Shown here piece by piece: positions 26,024 through 34,195 of a stretch of DNA of 64,000 bases. The stretch lies in contig NZ_RFFH01000001.1 in assembly GCF_003696265.1 (NCBI RefSeq), positions 930,001 through 994,000 on the forward strand. The letters run 5' to 3'. The translations under genes were made by a program, and so were the position numbers. Below the pieces are notes generated by a model. That model had not been told where the DNA came from and made no database searches. It saw only the letters and a program-made list of their open reading frames with translations. Positions within the stretch are counted from its first letter, which is position 1, and every line of letters begins with the position of its first letter. Origin of the DNA: Nocardia stercoris. GTDB lineage: Bacteria > Actinomycetota > Actinomycetes > Mycobacteriales > Mycobacteriaceae.

Positions 26024-27070
26024 TCACCATACTGGACGGTTGTGTGTCGCTGTGCTCGGTGGTTGGCGCATCGCCCGGCACTCGTCGGTCGTCACGACCC
26101 GCCGTTCCCGGGCGGAGCGTTCGCAGGCTTCGGCGACGGTGAAGGCGGCCAGGGCTTCGGTGGGCGGGCACGGATTGCCGGTGTTGCCCTTCGCCACATC
26201 GAGGAACGCGGCGAGTTCGTCGTGGTAGGCGCGTTCGAAGCGTTGGAGGAAGCTGGAATACGGTGTCGCCGAGGGGATCTCGTCATCGGGCTGGGCCGGG
26301 TGCAGCGGGGTGTGGCGGTCGAGGCCGACTGTGGCATTGCCGGTGGTGCCGAGGAGCTCGAGCCGCACGTCGTAGCCGGGCCCGTTGTGCCGGGTCAGCG
26401 ACACCGTGACCAGGGTCTCGTCGTCCAGGCGGAGCAGGACCGATGCGGTGTCGAGATCGCCTGCGGCACGGATATATTCGGCGCCGCAGTCGGATCCGAA
26501 GGCCATCACTTCCCGCACTTCGCGGCCGCTGACCCAGCGCACGATGTCGAAGTCGTGCACGCCGCAGTCGCGGAACAGGCCACCCGAGCGCGAAACGTAG
26601 TGTGCCGGTGGGGGAGCCGGGTCGAGGGTGGTGGCGCGGACGGTGTGGATGCGGCCCAGGGCGCCGGTCCGGACCAGGTCGCGGGCCGCCCGGTAGCCCG
26701 GATCGAAGCGGCGCTGGAAACCGATCTGGACCGGGACCGGGGACTGTGCGAGCTCCGCGACGACGGCGCGGGTGCCGGCCAGATCGACGGCGACCGGCTT
26801 CTCACAGAACACCGGGATTCCGGCTCGCACCGACCGCAGGATCAGCCCGGGATGCGAGTCGGTGGCCGCGGCGATCACCACCGCGTCGACACCGGCTGTG
26901 AACAGGGTGTCGGTGTCGGCCGCACGGTCTACGCCGAGTTCGGTTGCGACCGCGGCGGCGCGTGCGGCGTCGGCGTCGGCGATCAGTACCGACGCGCCGA
27001 GGTCGCGCAGGGTCGCGGCGTGAATCGCACCGATCCGCCCCACGCCGATGAGACCCACCCGGATCGTCAC
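26024..27070 (-). CDS. iolG: GFO/IDH/MocA oxidoreductase, probable inositol 2-dehydrogenase
   Basis: 348 residues. The Rossmann motif GLIGVGRIGAIHAATLRDLG lies at the start; the catalytic lysine of the family is in FCEKPVA (about residue 95); GVHDFDIVRW carries the conserved Asp and His of inositol dehydrogenases. The enzyme would oxidise myo-inositol to scyllo-inosose with NAD+. It is divergent from the iolE-iolC-iolB-iolD operon with 210 bp between, the arrangement expected for its first step. Other GFO substrates cannot be excluded by sequence alone. Confidence 0.82.
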   Translation of the reverse strand: MTIRVGLIGVGRIGAIHAATLRDLGASVLIADADAARAAAVATELGVDRAADTDTLFTAGVDAVVIAAATDSHPGLILRSVRAGIPVFCEKPVAVDLAGTRAVVAELAQSPVPVQIGFQRRFDPGYRAARDLVRTGALGRIHTVRATTLDPAPPPAHYVSRSGGLFRDCGVHDFDIVRWVSGREVREVMAFGSDCGAEYIRAAGDLDTASVLLRLDDETLVTVSLTRHNGPGYDVRLELLGTTGNATVGLDRHTPLHPAQPDDEIPSATPYSSFLQRFERAYHDELAAFLDVAKGNTGNPCPPTEALAAFTVAEACERSARERRVVTTDECRAMRQPPSTATHNRPVW

Positions 27071-27280
27071 AGCGGCCCTTCCCGTCGAGAACGTGGTCGT
27101 GGCCCCATGCTGGCACGGCAGGCTGCGGTGGGCGGTGGTTTCGGGCCGCTCAACTTCCTGACCAGCGGGTTTATCGCGGGATTCCGGATTCGCATCCTGC
27201 GCCGCCTGGCCCTGAGCGGTTACGATCGGACTTGCCCGGTTCGTGTGGGCATGCCCGAATCGCCGAGGTCGGAGAACTCG

Positions 27281-28252
27281 ATGACCGAGCCGTTACCCCC
27301 GCTGCGGCTGGCAGCCGCACCGATCTCGTGGGGGGTGTGTGAAGTCCCGGACTGGGGTGCGGTGCTCGACCCGGACACCGTGCTCGGTGAGATGCGGGCG
27401 CTGGGGTTTCGGGCCACGGAACTCGGACCGCCCGGTTATCTTCCCGACCCGCCGCGGGCGCTGCTGGACCGCTACGGGCTGACGGCAGTGGGCGGGTTCG
27501 CGGCGTTGCCGTTGTCTCGCGGGCCGCAGGCGGTACGGGCGGCCGCTGATCAGGTCTGCCGGTCGCTGGCGGGGGCCGAGGTGCTCGTGCTGGGCGCTGG
27601 GACCGGTGCAGAGGGTTACGACGGTCGTGCCAGGTCCGGCGGTGATCATAGGGCCGCACAGAAGTATGCCGGGCGGGGCGGGCAGCGTCCTGATGACCAG
27701 GCCGAGTGTGTCGGCCAGGCGGTCGACTGGTCCGCGCTGGTCGACGCCGCCGGGGCGGTGCGTGACCTTGCCGCCGGCTACGGGCTGCGCACGGTGTTGC
27801 ATCCACACGTCGGCACGCATATCGAGTCGGCCGAGTCGATCGAGCGTTTTCTGGCCGATAGTGACCTGGATCTGTGCCTGGATACCGGACACGTGCTGGC
27901 CGGGGGCGGTGATCCGTTGTCGCTGGTGCGGCGGTATCCGCAGCGCATCGGGCACGTGCACCTCAAGGATGTGCGGGCCGAGTACGCGGCCAAGATCCGC
28001 AGTGGCGGTTGGAATTACGCCGACGCCGTCGGGCAGGGGTTGTATGTTCCGCTGGGCTGCGGCGACGTGGACATCGCCGCGATCGTGCGGGCGTTGCGGG
28101 CGGCAGGGTATCGGGGCTGGTACGTGCTGGAGCAGGACACGCGCTTGGCGGCCGGCGACGGGCCGGACGGCCCGCGGGCGGATGTGGCCGCCTCGCTGCA
28201 GTACCTGGAAGACATTGCGGCACATGGTGATCGCGAGGCGGTGGCGGGATGA
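27281..28252 (+). CDS. iolE: Sugar isomerase/epimerase TIM barrel, probable myo-inosose dehydratase
   Basis: 323 residues. AAPISWGVCEVPDWGAVLDP is the IolE-type start, and TVLHPHVGTHIESAESIERF, LCLDTGHVLAGG and IGHVHLKDV carry the metal-binding His, Asp and Glu of the xylose-isomerase-like barrel; DVDIAAIVRALRAAGYRGWY ends it. IolE dehydrates scyllo-inosose. Odd feature: between about residues 108 and 138 it has a Gly/Arg/Gln-rich stretch (RSGGDHRAAQKYAGRGGQRP) that family members as I recall them lack. ATG 27281 follows GGAGA; ATG 27251 is an alternative. Its stop overlaps the next start. Confidence 0.8.
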   Translation: MTEPLPPLRLAAAPISWGVCEVPDWGAVLDPDTVLGEMRALGFRATELGPPGYLPDPPRALLDRYGLTAVGGFAALPLSRGPQAVRAAADQVCRSLAGAEVLVLGAGTGAEGYDGRARSGGDHRAAQKYAGRGGQRPDDQAECVGQAVDWSALVDAAGAVRDLAAGYGLRTVLHPHVGTHIESAESIERFLADSDLDLCLDTGHVLAGGGDPLSLVRRYPQRIGHVHLKDVRAEYAAKIRSGGWNYADAVGQGLYVPLGCGDVDIAAIVRALRAAGYRGWYVLEQDTRLAAGDGPDGPRADVAASLQYLEDIAAHGDREAVAG

Positions 28253-29220
28253 GCGCTTGCGGTCTCGAAATCCTCACCGTCGGGCGGGTGGGTGTCGATC
28301 TGTATCCGCAGCAGAGTGGAGTGCCGCTGGCGGAGGTGACGTCGTTCGCGAAGTCGCTGGGCGGGACGGCGACCAATGTGGCGGTGGCGGCCGCGCGGCT
28401 GGGGCGGCGGACTGCGGTGCTGACCAAGGTCGGGCCGGACGGCTTCGGGGAGTATGTGCGAAAGGCTTTGGGGGAGTTCGGGGTCACCAGCGGGTTCGTG
28501 TCGACCGCGCCGGGTCTGCAGACGCCGGTGGTGTTCTGTGAACTGAATCCGCCGGACGATCCGCCGCTGCTGTTCTACCGTGCACCGGTCGCTCCCGATC
28601 TGACCCTGACCGCCGCCGACGTCCCCTGGCCGATCGTCGCGGAGGTACCACTGCTGTGGGTGACCGGGACCGGCGTCAGCGTCGAGCCCGCCCGAAGCAC
28701 GCAGCGGGACATGCTGATTCGCCGAGGCCGGCGAGCGTACACCGTGCTCGATCTCGACTACCGGCACATGTTCTGGCCGGATGCCGCGACCGCGCGGCAG
28801 GAGATCGGGTGGATGCTCGACCATGTGACGGTGGTGGTGGGCAATCGCGCCGAAGTCGAGATCGTTACCGGCACAGCCGATCCCGGGCTCGCGGCGGACC
28901 GGCTGCTGGCGCACGGGATCGATCTCGCCTTCATCAAGTGCGGCCCCGAGGGAGTGTTCGTCGCAACCGATACCGAACGGGTCCACGTGCCGGCCGCGCC
29001 GGTCGAGGTGGTGTGCGGACTCGGGGCGGGTGACGGGTTCGGCGGCGCGCTGGCACACGGACTGCTCGCCGGCTGGGATCCGGAGCGAATCGCGCGCTAC
29101 GCCAATGCGGCCGGTGCGCTGGTGGCGGGTCGGCTGGCGTGTGCCGATGCGATGCCGACCGCCGTTGAGGTGGAGGAGCTGTTGGCGCGGCAGGTGATTC
29201 GGCCGGGGGTGGCGCTGTGA
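28249..29220 (+). CDS. iolC: 5-dehydro-2-deoxygluconokinase (PfkB family)
   Basis: 323 residues. PfkB signatures: SLGGTATNVAVAAARLGRRT near the start and VVCGLGAGDGFGGALAHGLL at the end (Asp of GAGD is the catalytic base; the glycines form the anion hole). IolC phosphorylates 5-dehydro-2-deoxy-D-gluconate in inositol catabolism. The ATG overlaps the iolE stop (ATGA, 28249) and its own stop overlaps iolB (29217), so the operon is translated as one unit. Assignment to IolC rather than another PfkB kinase rests on these neighbours. Confidence 0.88.
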   Translation: MSACGLEILTVGRVGVDLYPQQSGVPLAEVTSFAKSLGGTATNVAVAAARLGRRTAVLTKVGPDGFGEYVRKALGEFGVTSGFVSTAPGLQTPVVFCELNPPDDPPLLFYRAPVAPDLTLTAADVPWPIVAEVPLLWVTGTGVSVEPARSTQRDMLIRRGRRAYTVLDLDYRHMFWPDAATARQEIGWMLDHVTVVVGNRAEVEIVTGTADPGLAADRLLAHGIDLAFIKCGPEGVFVATDTERVHVPAAPVEVVCGLGAGDGFGGALAHGLLAGWDPERIARYANAAGALVAGRLACADAMPTAVEVEELLARQVIRPGVAL

Positions 29221-30104
29221 CCGCCCGGCACCGGCCGCTCGGATCGCTGCGGGACGGCGACGACCCGGTCGTTCTCACGCCCGCGGATGCCGGGTGGTCG
29301 TTCGCGGGACTGCGGGTGCTGACTGTGGCCGCGGGAACCACCCGGACCGTGCACACCGGCGACAGTGAGGCTTTCGTCTTGCCGCTGTCCGGTGGGGTCA
29401 CGGTGGCGGTGGACGGTAGGGAGTTCGAATTGGCCGGTCGCCGTTCGGTATTCACTCGGGTGACCGATTTCGCCTACGTGCCGCGGGATGCCGAGGTGGT
29501 GATCGGTGCGGAGCGGGATGCGGTGGTGGCGTTGCCCATGGCTCGGTGTGAGCGGCGGCTGGACGCGAGATACGGGGCGGCCGAGGAGGTTCCGGTGGAG
29601 GTGCGGGGTGCCGGTGCGGCCACGCGGCAGGTGAACAACTTCGGGGTGCCGGGCGTATGGGACCAGGCGGATCGGCTGATCGCGTGTGAAGTGCTGACGC
29701 CGGAGGGCAACTGGTCGTCGTATCCGCCGCACAAGCACGACGAGGATCGGGTGGGGGAGTCGGTGAACGAAGAGATCTACTACTTCCGGATCGCGGGACC
29801 GGACGGGATCACGCCGAACCGCAACGGGTTCGGGTTGCATCGCACGTACACCGCGGACGGGGAGATCGACGACACGGTGACTGTCGGTGACGGGGGTGTG
29901 TTCCTGATTCCCCGCGGCTACCACGGTCCTTCGGTGGCGGCGCCCGGGTATCCGATGTACTACCTGAACGTGCTGGCGGGGCCGGGACCGGACCGGTCCA
30001 TGGCGTTCTGTGACGATCCCGCGCACACCTGGGTGCGCGAATCCTGGGGTGCGCTGGCGCCCGATCCGCGGTGCCCGCTCACCGGTCCGGAGGAGCGATC
30101 ATGA
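29217..30104 (+). CDS. iolB: 5-deoxy-glucuronate isomerase
   Basis: 295 residues, the usual IolB length. It has the double cupin with metal-binding residues in PPHKHDEDRVGESVNEEIYY (His, His, Glu) and the closing VFLIPRGYHGPSVAAPGYPM, which are the IolB hallmarks. It converts 5-deoxy-D-glucuronate to 5-dehydro-2-deoxy-D-gluconate. GTG at 29217 overlaps the iolC stop (GTGA), and its stop overlaps the iolD ATG (30101). Confidence 0.93.
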   Translation: MTARHRPLGSLRDGDDPVVLTPADAGWSFAGLRVLTVAAGTTRTVHTGDSEAFVLPLSGGVTVAVDGREFELAGRRSVFTRVTDFAYVPRDAEVVIGAERDAVVALPMARCERRLDARYGAAEEVPVEVRGAGAATRQVNNFGVPGVWDQADRLIACEVLTPEGNWSSYPPHKHDEDRVGESVNEEIYYFRIAGPDGITPNRNGFGLHRTYTADGEIDDTVTVGDGGVFLIPRGYHGPSVAAPGYPMYYLNVLAGPGPDRSMAFCDDPAHTWVRESWGALAPDPRCPLTGPEERS

Positions 30105-31942
30105 ACCTCACCACGGCGCAGGCGCTGGTCGGCTGGCTGATCGCGCAGCGGTCCGAAACCTTGGACGGGCGTGAAGTTCCGCTGTTCCCAGCGGTTTTCG
30201 CGATCTTCGGGCACGGCAACGTGCTCGGGATCGGGACCGCGCTGCAGGAGCGCAGCGACGTGCTGCCGGTGTGGCGGGGCAACACCGAGCAGGGGATGGC
30301 GCTGGCCGCGGTCGGCCTGGCGAAGGCCGCGCATCGGCGGCAGGTGGGGGTGGCCACCGCGTCGATCGGGCCGGGCGCGCTCAATATGGTGACCGCTGCC
30401 GCCGTCGCGCACGCCGACCGGCTGCCGCTGCTGTTGCTGCCCGGCGACACCTTCACCGGCCGCGCGCCCGATCCGGTACTGCAGCAACTCGAATACTTCG
30501 GTGACGGCACCGCGACCGCCAACGACGCGTTCCGCGCGGTGAGCCGGTACTTCGACCGCATCACCCGGCCCGAGCAGCTGCTCGCGGCGCTGCCGCAGGT
30601 CGCGCGGGTGCTCACCGACCCGGCGGCGTCCGGGCCGGTGACCCTCGCCCTGCCGCAGGACGTGCAGGTGGAGACCTTCGACTTCCCGGAGAGCCTGTTC
30701 GAACCGATCGTGCACGCGCCGCCGCGCCCGCGCGCCGACGTCACCGAACTCGACACGGCCGCGGCGGCGATTCGGGATTCGGTCCGGCCGCTGCTGATCG
30801 TCGGTGGCGGCGTTCGGTATTCGGGGGCCGGGGAATCGGCCGCCGCGTTCGCGGGCCGCTACGGCCTCGCGGTCACCGAGACCACCGCCGGGCGCACGCT
30901 GATCCCGCACTCGCAGCACGGATATGCCGGGCCGCTGGGCATCACCGGGTCGGCGGGCGCGAATGTGGTTGCCGCCGAAGCGGATCTGGTACTGGCCGTC
31001 GGAACCCGGTTGCAGGACTTCACGACCGCGTCGTGGACCCTGTTCGATCCCGACGTGCGGTTCGTGACGGTCAACGTGGCCCGCTTCGACGCGGTGAAAC
31101 ACGGCGCGGTCGCGGTCGTCGCCGATGCCGCGACCGCGATCGCCGACCTCGACGACCGGCTCGCGGACTGGCCGGGCGCGGACCGGGAGTGGCTCGCGCG
31201 CGCCGACCTGGCCCGCGCCGACTGGGACGGCCGCATCGACGCGCTGCGCGCGGCGGACTCGGGGCCGCCCAGCTATGCCCAGATCGTCGGTGTGGTCAAC
31301 GATCTCAGCGGTCCCGGTGACTACGTGCTGACCGCCGCCGGTGGCCTGCCCGGTGAACTGGCCGGCGGCTGGCGGGCGATCGGCGGTGAGCCGACGATGG
31401 ACATCGAATACGGATTCTCTTGTATGGGTTACGAACTCGCCGGTGCCTGGGGTGCGGCGATGACTCACCGCGCGGGCATCGTGACCACGCTGGTCGGTGA
31501 CGGCTCCTATCTGATGGGCGGCTCCGAGCTGTTCTCGGCCGCGTTCGCGGGTCATCCGTTCGTGGCGGTGGTGTGCGACAACGACGGGTACGCGGTGATC
31601 GACCGGCTCGGCCGCGACCAGGGCGCCCCGCCGTTCAACAACATGTTCACCGACTGCCGGACCAACCATCTGCTGCCGCCGCGAGTGGACTTCGCGGCCC
31701 ACGCCCGCGCGCTGGGTGCGCTGGTGTTCCCGGCCGCCGATCTCGCCGGGCTGCGCGCCGCGTATCCGCAGGCTCGCGCCGCCGCGTTCGCGCATCGCCG
31801 CCCGGCCGTGATCGTGGTGCCGACCCGTCCCGGTGACTGGACCGACGCGGGCGCGTGGTGGGAAGTCGGAGTCCCCGCACATCTCGAGGGATACGTCACA
31901 TTCGTGCACGGGAAGTCCGCACAGGTGCGTCGTGTGAACTAG
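30101..31942 (+). CDS. iolD: 3D-(3,5/4)-trihydroxycyclohexane-1,2-dione hydrolase, TPP dependent
   Basis: 613 residues, a ThDP enzyme of the IolD type. The N-terminal Pyr domain has FGHGNVLGIGTALQE and WRGNTEQGMALAAVGLAKAA with the catalytic Glu. The central domain (about 200-330) starts LLIVGGGVRYSG. The PP domain binds ThDP through GDGSYLMGGSELFSAAFAGH and VCDNDGYAVI. It opens the ring of diketo-inositol. Last gene of the iolECBD operon, with ATGA overlap to iolB after AGGAGCG. IolA (methylmalonate-semialdehyde dehydrogenase), IolJ aldolase and any transporter are not in the window. Confidence 0.93.
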   Translation: MNLTTAQALVGWLIAQRSETLDGREVPLFPAVFAIFGHGNVLGIGTALQERSDVLPVWRGNTEQGMALAAVGLAKAAHRRQVGVATASIGPGALNMVTAAAVAHADRLPLLLLPGDTFTGRAPDPVLQQLEYFGDGTATANDAFRAVSRYFDRITRPEQLLAALPQVARVLTDPAASGPVTLALPQDVQVETFDFPESLFEPIVHAPPRPRADVTELDTAAAAIRDSVRPLLIVGGGVRYSGAGESAAAFAGRYGLAVTETTAGRTLIPHSQHGYAGPLGITGSAGANVVAAEADLVLAVGTRLQDFTTASWTLFDPDVRFVTVNVARFDAVKHGAVAVVADAATAIADLDDRLADWPGADREWLARADLARADWDGRIDALRAADSGPPSYAQIVGVVNDLSGPGDYVLTAAGGLPGELAGGWRAIGGEPTMDIEYGFSCMGYELAGAWGAAMTHRAGIVTTLVGDGSYLMGGSELFSAAFAGHPFVAVVCDNDGYAVIDRLGRDQGAPPFNNMFTDCRTNHLLPPRVDFAAHARALGALVFPAADLAGLRAAYPQARAAAFAHRRPAVIVVPTRPGDWTDAGAWWEVGVPAHLEGYVTFVHGKSAQVRRVN

Positions 31943-32048
31943 GTTGCACCGAAGCCGCTTCTGGTTCCGTCTGGACTGATGCCGCAGTCCCCGTTAGGGT
32001 CTGGCCGGTCGGGGTCGAAGGACGGCTCAGCGGCAGAAGGTATCGCGG

Positions 32049-32261
32049 ATGACGTACGGCACGGTCAAGTGGTTCGACAGCAAGAAGGGGTTCGGATTCA
32101 TCACCGCAGACGATGGTGGTCCGGACGTGTTCGTCGACTACGCCGAGCTGGAAGGGGAGGGTTTCCGCAGCCTGGAGGCCGGACAGCGGGTCGAATTCGA
32201 GACGCGGCCGGCCAAGACCGGGCCGGAGGCCCGGGCCGTGCGGGTCGTGCCGCCGCGATGA
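32049..32261 (+). CDS. Cold-shock protein, CspA family
   Basis: 70 residues, a single cold-shock OB fold: [20 protein letters not shown] (RNP1 KGFGFI), [17 protein letters not shown] (RNP2 VFVDY), [20 protein letters not shown]. Binds single-stranded RNA or DNA, preventing or melting structure. Slightly longer and more acidic than its neighbour at 32845. ATG 32049 follows AGAAGGTATCGCGG, the same leader pattern as the other csp. About 100 bp after iolD, probably own promoter. Confidence 0.92.
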   Translation: MTYGTVKWFDSKKGFGFITADDGGPDVFVDYAELEGEGFRSLEAGQRVEFETRPAKTGPEARAVRVVPPR

Positions 32262-32844
32262 CCCACTCAGTGGGATGTGGCGCGATACACACCACGTGAT
32301 TTTTGTCGGTCGAGTCACGTCGGGGAAGGGTCGGCTAACGAGAAATGAATGCCCGATACCGCCCGGTAATCGTCCGGTGGCCACGGTCGCTGATCGCGAA
32401 AATTTTCGGTGCGCCGACCCCGGAGCGCGGGGTTCGGGCCGTCGGAACCCGGCCCGCGGCGTCCGCGCAGCGGCCGGAGCGACCTCGTGCCATCCCGGGT
32501 GGGGAGTTCGTTTCTTCGTGCTGACCAGCGCGGATCCCGGTTGCTGAGCGGTGGCCGGGTCGTGGTGGACCGGCCTCGGCTATCGGTCGGTCCCCACCGT
32601 CGGCGGCCGGGTTCGGTGTCACCGACAACCATCGGCTATTTCCGAATGGACGGCTCGTCCCGGTTCGGAAAGCGGCGACCGGGTGTGGTGTGGTACGGAA
32701 CACTTCCGAACGGGGGCAAACGATCGGCAATACCAACTGGTCATAAGTGTGCTGGCGCGGACGCTGGAAGTCATGGCATGGTGGTAACCATCGGGACCGG
32801 GCCGATCGAAGATGGATCCCCGGCTCGTCTACAGAAGGTATGAA
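32262..32844. other. 583-bp gap before the second csp gene
   Basis: I see no convincing gene on either strand; all open frames look like shadows. Bases 32700-32844 are probably the promoter and untranslated leader of the csp gene; cold-shock genes in bacteria often have long leaders. An imperfect inverted repeat, ATGGT/ACCAT around 32778-32791, is the only local structure noticed. Composition is close to the average. Confidence 0.4.
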
Positions 32845-33048
32845 ATGGCACAGGGCATTGTGAAGTGGTTCAACAGCGAGAAGGGCTTCGGGTTCATTGC
32901 TCAGGACAATGGTGGTCCTGACGTGTTCGTGCACTACTCGGCTGTCACCGGTAGCGGCTTCCGCTCCCTCGACGAGGGTCAGCGCGTGGAGTTCGAGATC
33001 GGGCAGGGCCAGAAGGGCCCGCAGGCTCAGGGCGTTCGCGTTATCTGA
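32845..33048 (+). CDS. cspA: Cold-shock protein, CspA family (major type)
   Basis: 67 residues, the usual mycobacterial CspA length: [40 protein letters not shown], and [17 protein letters not shown]1 is KGFGFI and RNP2 VFVHY. RNA chaperone for cold shock or stationary phase. ATG 32845 was chosen as the family start; AGAAGG lies in front. A strong T-tailed terminator follows at 33064, so it is monocistronic. Confidence 0.94.
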   Translation: MAQGIVKWFNSEKGFGFIAQDNGGPDVFVHYSAVTGSGFRSLDEGQRVEFEIGQGQKGPQAQGVRVI

Positions 33049-33063
33049 TCAGCGAGACTTCGC

Positions 33064-33105
33064 GCGAGCCCCGCACCGGATCCGGTGCGGGGCTCGCACT
33101 TTTTT
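33064..33105 (+). terminator. Rho-independent terminator of cspA
   Basis: Perfect 17-bp arms GCGAGCCCCGCACCGGA (33064-33080) and TCCGGTGCGGGGCTCGC (33081-33097), followed by AC and six Ts. This is a classical intrinsic terminator, stronger than most in the window because of the T-run. It also faces the convergent gene ending at 33145. Confidence 0.93.
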
Positions 33106-33144
33106 GCCCAGGATTAGGTTGCATTCTGCAATGCTTTACAGCAT

Positions 33145-33987
33145 TCAGCCGCGCAAAGCCTCGGTCCGGAAGAATTCCGCTGTGATCGCTTTGATCCGCA
33201 CCAGATCTCGATCGTCGGACTTCGGAAACGCATTCTCCGCAGCGGCGAATTCCGCTTCGATGAAGGCGGCGACCGCCGCCGGTGCGCGTCCGTTGCCCAA
33301 TTCCCGTGTGCGGGACTTCGCTTCGGTCAGATCGGCCACCGCCGTGGTCAGCTCGGCCGGCAGCGTACATCCGGCCATCAGGGTCGGCAGGTGCATCGGC
33401 GCCACCACGGCGGTGGGATGCTCGCGCAGCCAGCGCAGCGCCATCGCGGGCCGCAGCGAGTAGAACAGCTTCTTCAGCGGCCCCTCCCCGCCGAACAGCG
33501 CCCACTGGCGTTCGCCCAGGTGCAGATAGTGGCGGGCCACCCGGTTCCGGTCGGCGACCTCCTCGGCCAGCTCGCGCAGCGCGTCGCGGAAGGTGTGGTC
33601 GCCGCGGTAGACGATCGGCGACATCAGCCATTCGACGATCACCGCGTTGCCGTTCACCAACAGGCGCAACGCCTTTCCGAGATCCCAGCCGTTCACATCG
33701 AGCAATCCGACCAGCGGGGTCTCGATCACGTCGCGCTGCGTCCACGGGGACAGGTAGGTTTCCAGCCCCGCCACGTAGACGAAACGGCAGTCGTAGTCGG
33801 AATCCGGTGAGGGGAAGCCCCAGGCGCGGCTGCCGCTCTCGATCGCCCACGGGATTCGGACACCGAATTCGGTTGTGACACGGTCGAGTTCGGCCTGCAC
33901 CTCTGCGACCACCGCCGGATCCATCGTCGGATCGGCCCCCGCCGGCCGAGTCGGCCCGGCTGCCACGTTCAACTCCCCGTCCCGCAT
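33145..33987 (-). CDS. Predicted nucleotidyltransferase (YcgL / COG3541 type)
   Basis: 280 residues. The MNT-type active site IESGSRAWGFPSPDSDYDCR (GS then DxD) lies at about residues 49-68, followed by FVYV. The C-terminal helical half (ADRNRVARHYLHLGERQWAL, KKLFYSLRPAMALRWLREHP) is typical of the large YcgL-like group. These proteins probably transfer nucleotides to protein or small targets; substrate unknown. Start ATG 33987; a second ATG at 33924 would remove 21 disordered residues. Confidence 0.82.
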   Translation of the reverse strand: MRDGELNVAAGPTRPAGADPTMDPAVVAEVQAELDRVTTEFGVRIPWAIESGSRAWGFPSPDSDYDCRFVYVAGLETYLSPWTQRDVIETPLVGLLDVNGWDLGKALRLLVNGNAVIVEWLMSPIVYRGDHTFRDALRELAEEVADRNRVARHYLHLGERQWALFGGEGPLKKLFYSLRPAMALRWLREHPTAVVAPMHLPTLMAGCTLPAELTTAVADLTEAKSRTRELGNGRAPAAVAAFIEAEFAAAENAFPKSDDRDLVRIKAITAEFFRTEALRG

Positions 33988-34195
33988 GGCCGAATGCTAT
34001 AGCGGCGGAGGGTGATCGCGCAGCCGGCTTTCACCCCGACCGGTCGGTAATCGTTCCGTGTCCTACCGGCAAACTCGGGGCCGGGTCGTTATGGCCCGGT
34101 CGCGCGCTGTTGATCCGCCGGTCGCCGTCGGGTGCCACCCTGGTGGTAGCGGTGGCCACAGGACGGCTACCCGGCAGCGAGTAGGGGCCGCGGCC

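Noticed and set aside
29960..31909. 649-codon open frame opposite iolD
   Set aside because: Arg/Gly/His-rich shadow of the iolD gene; no motif and no start context.
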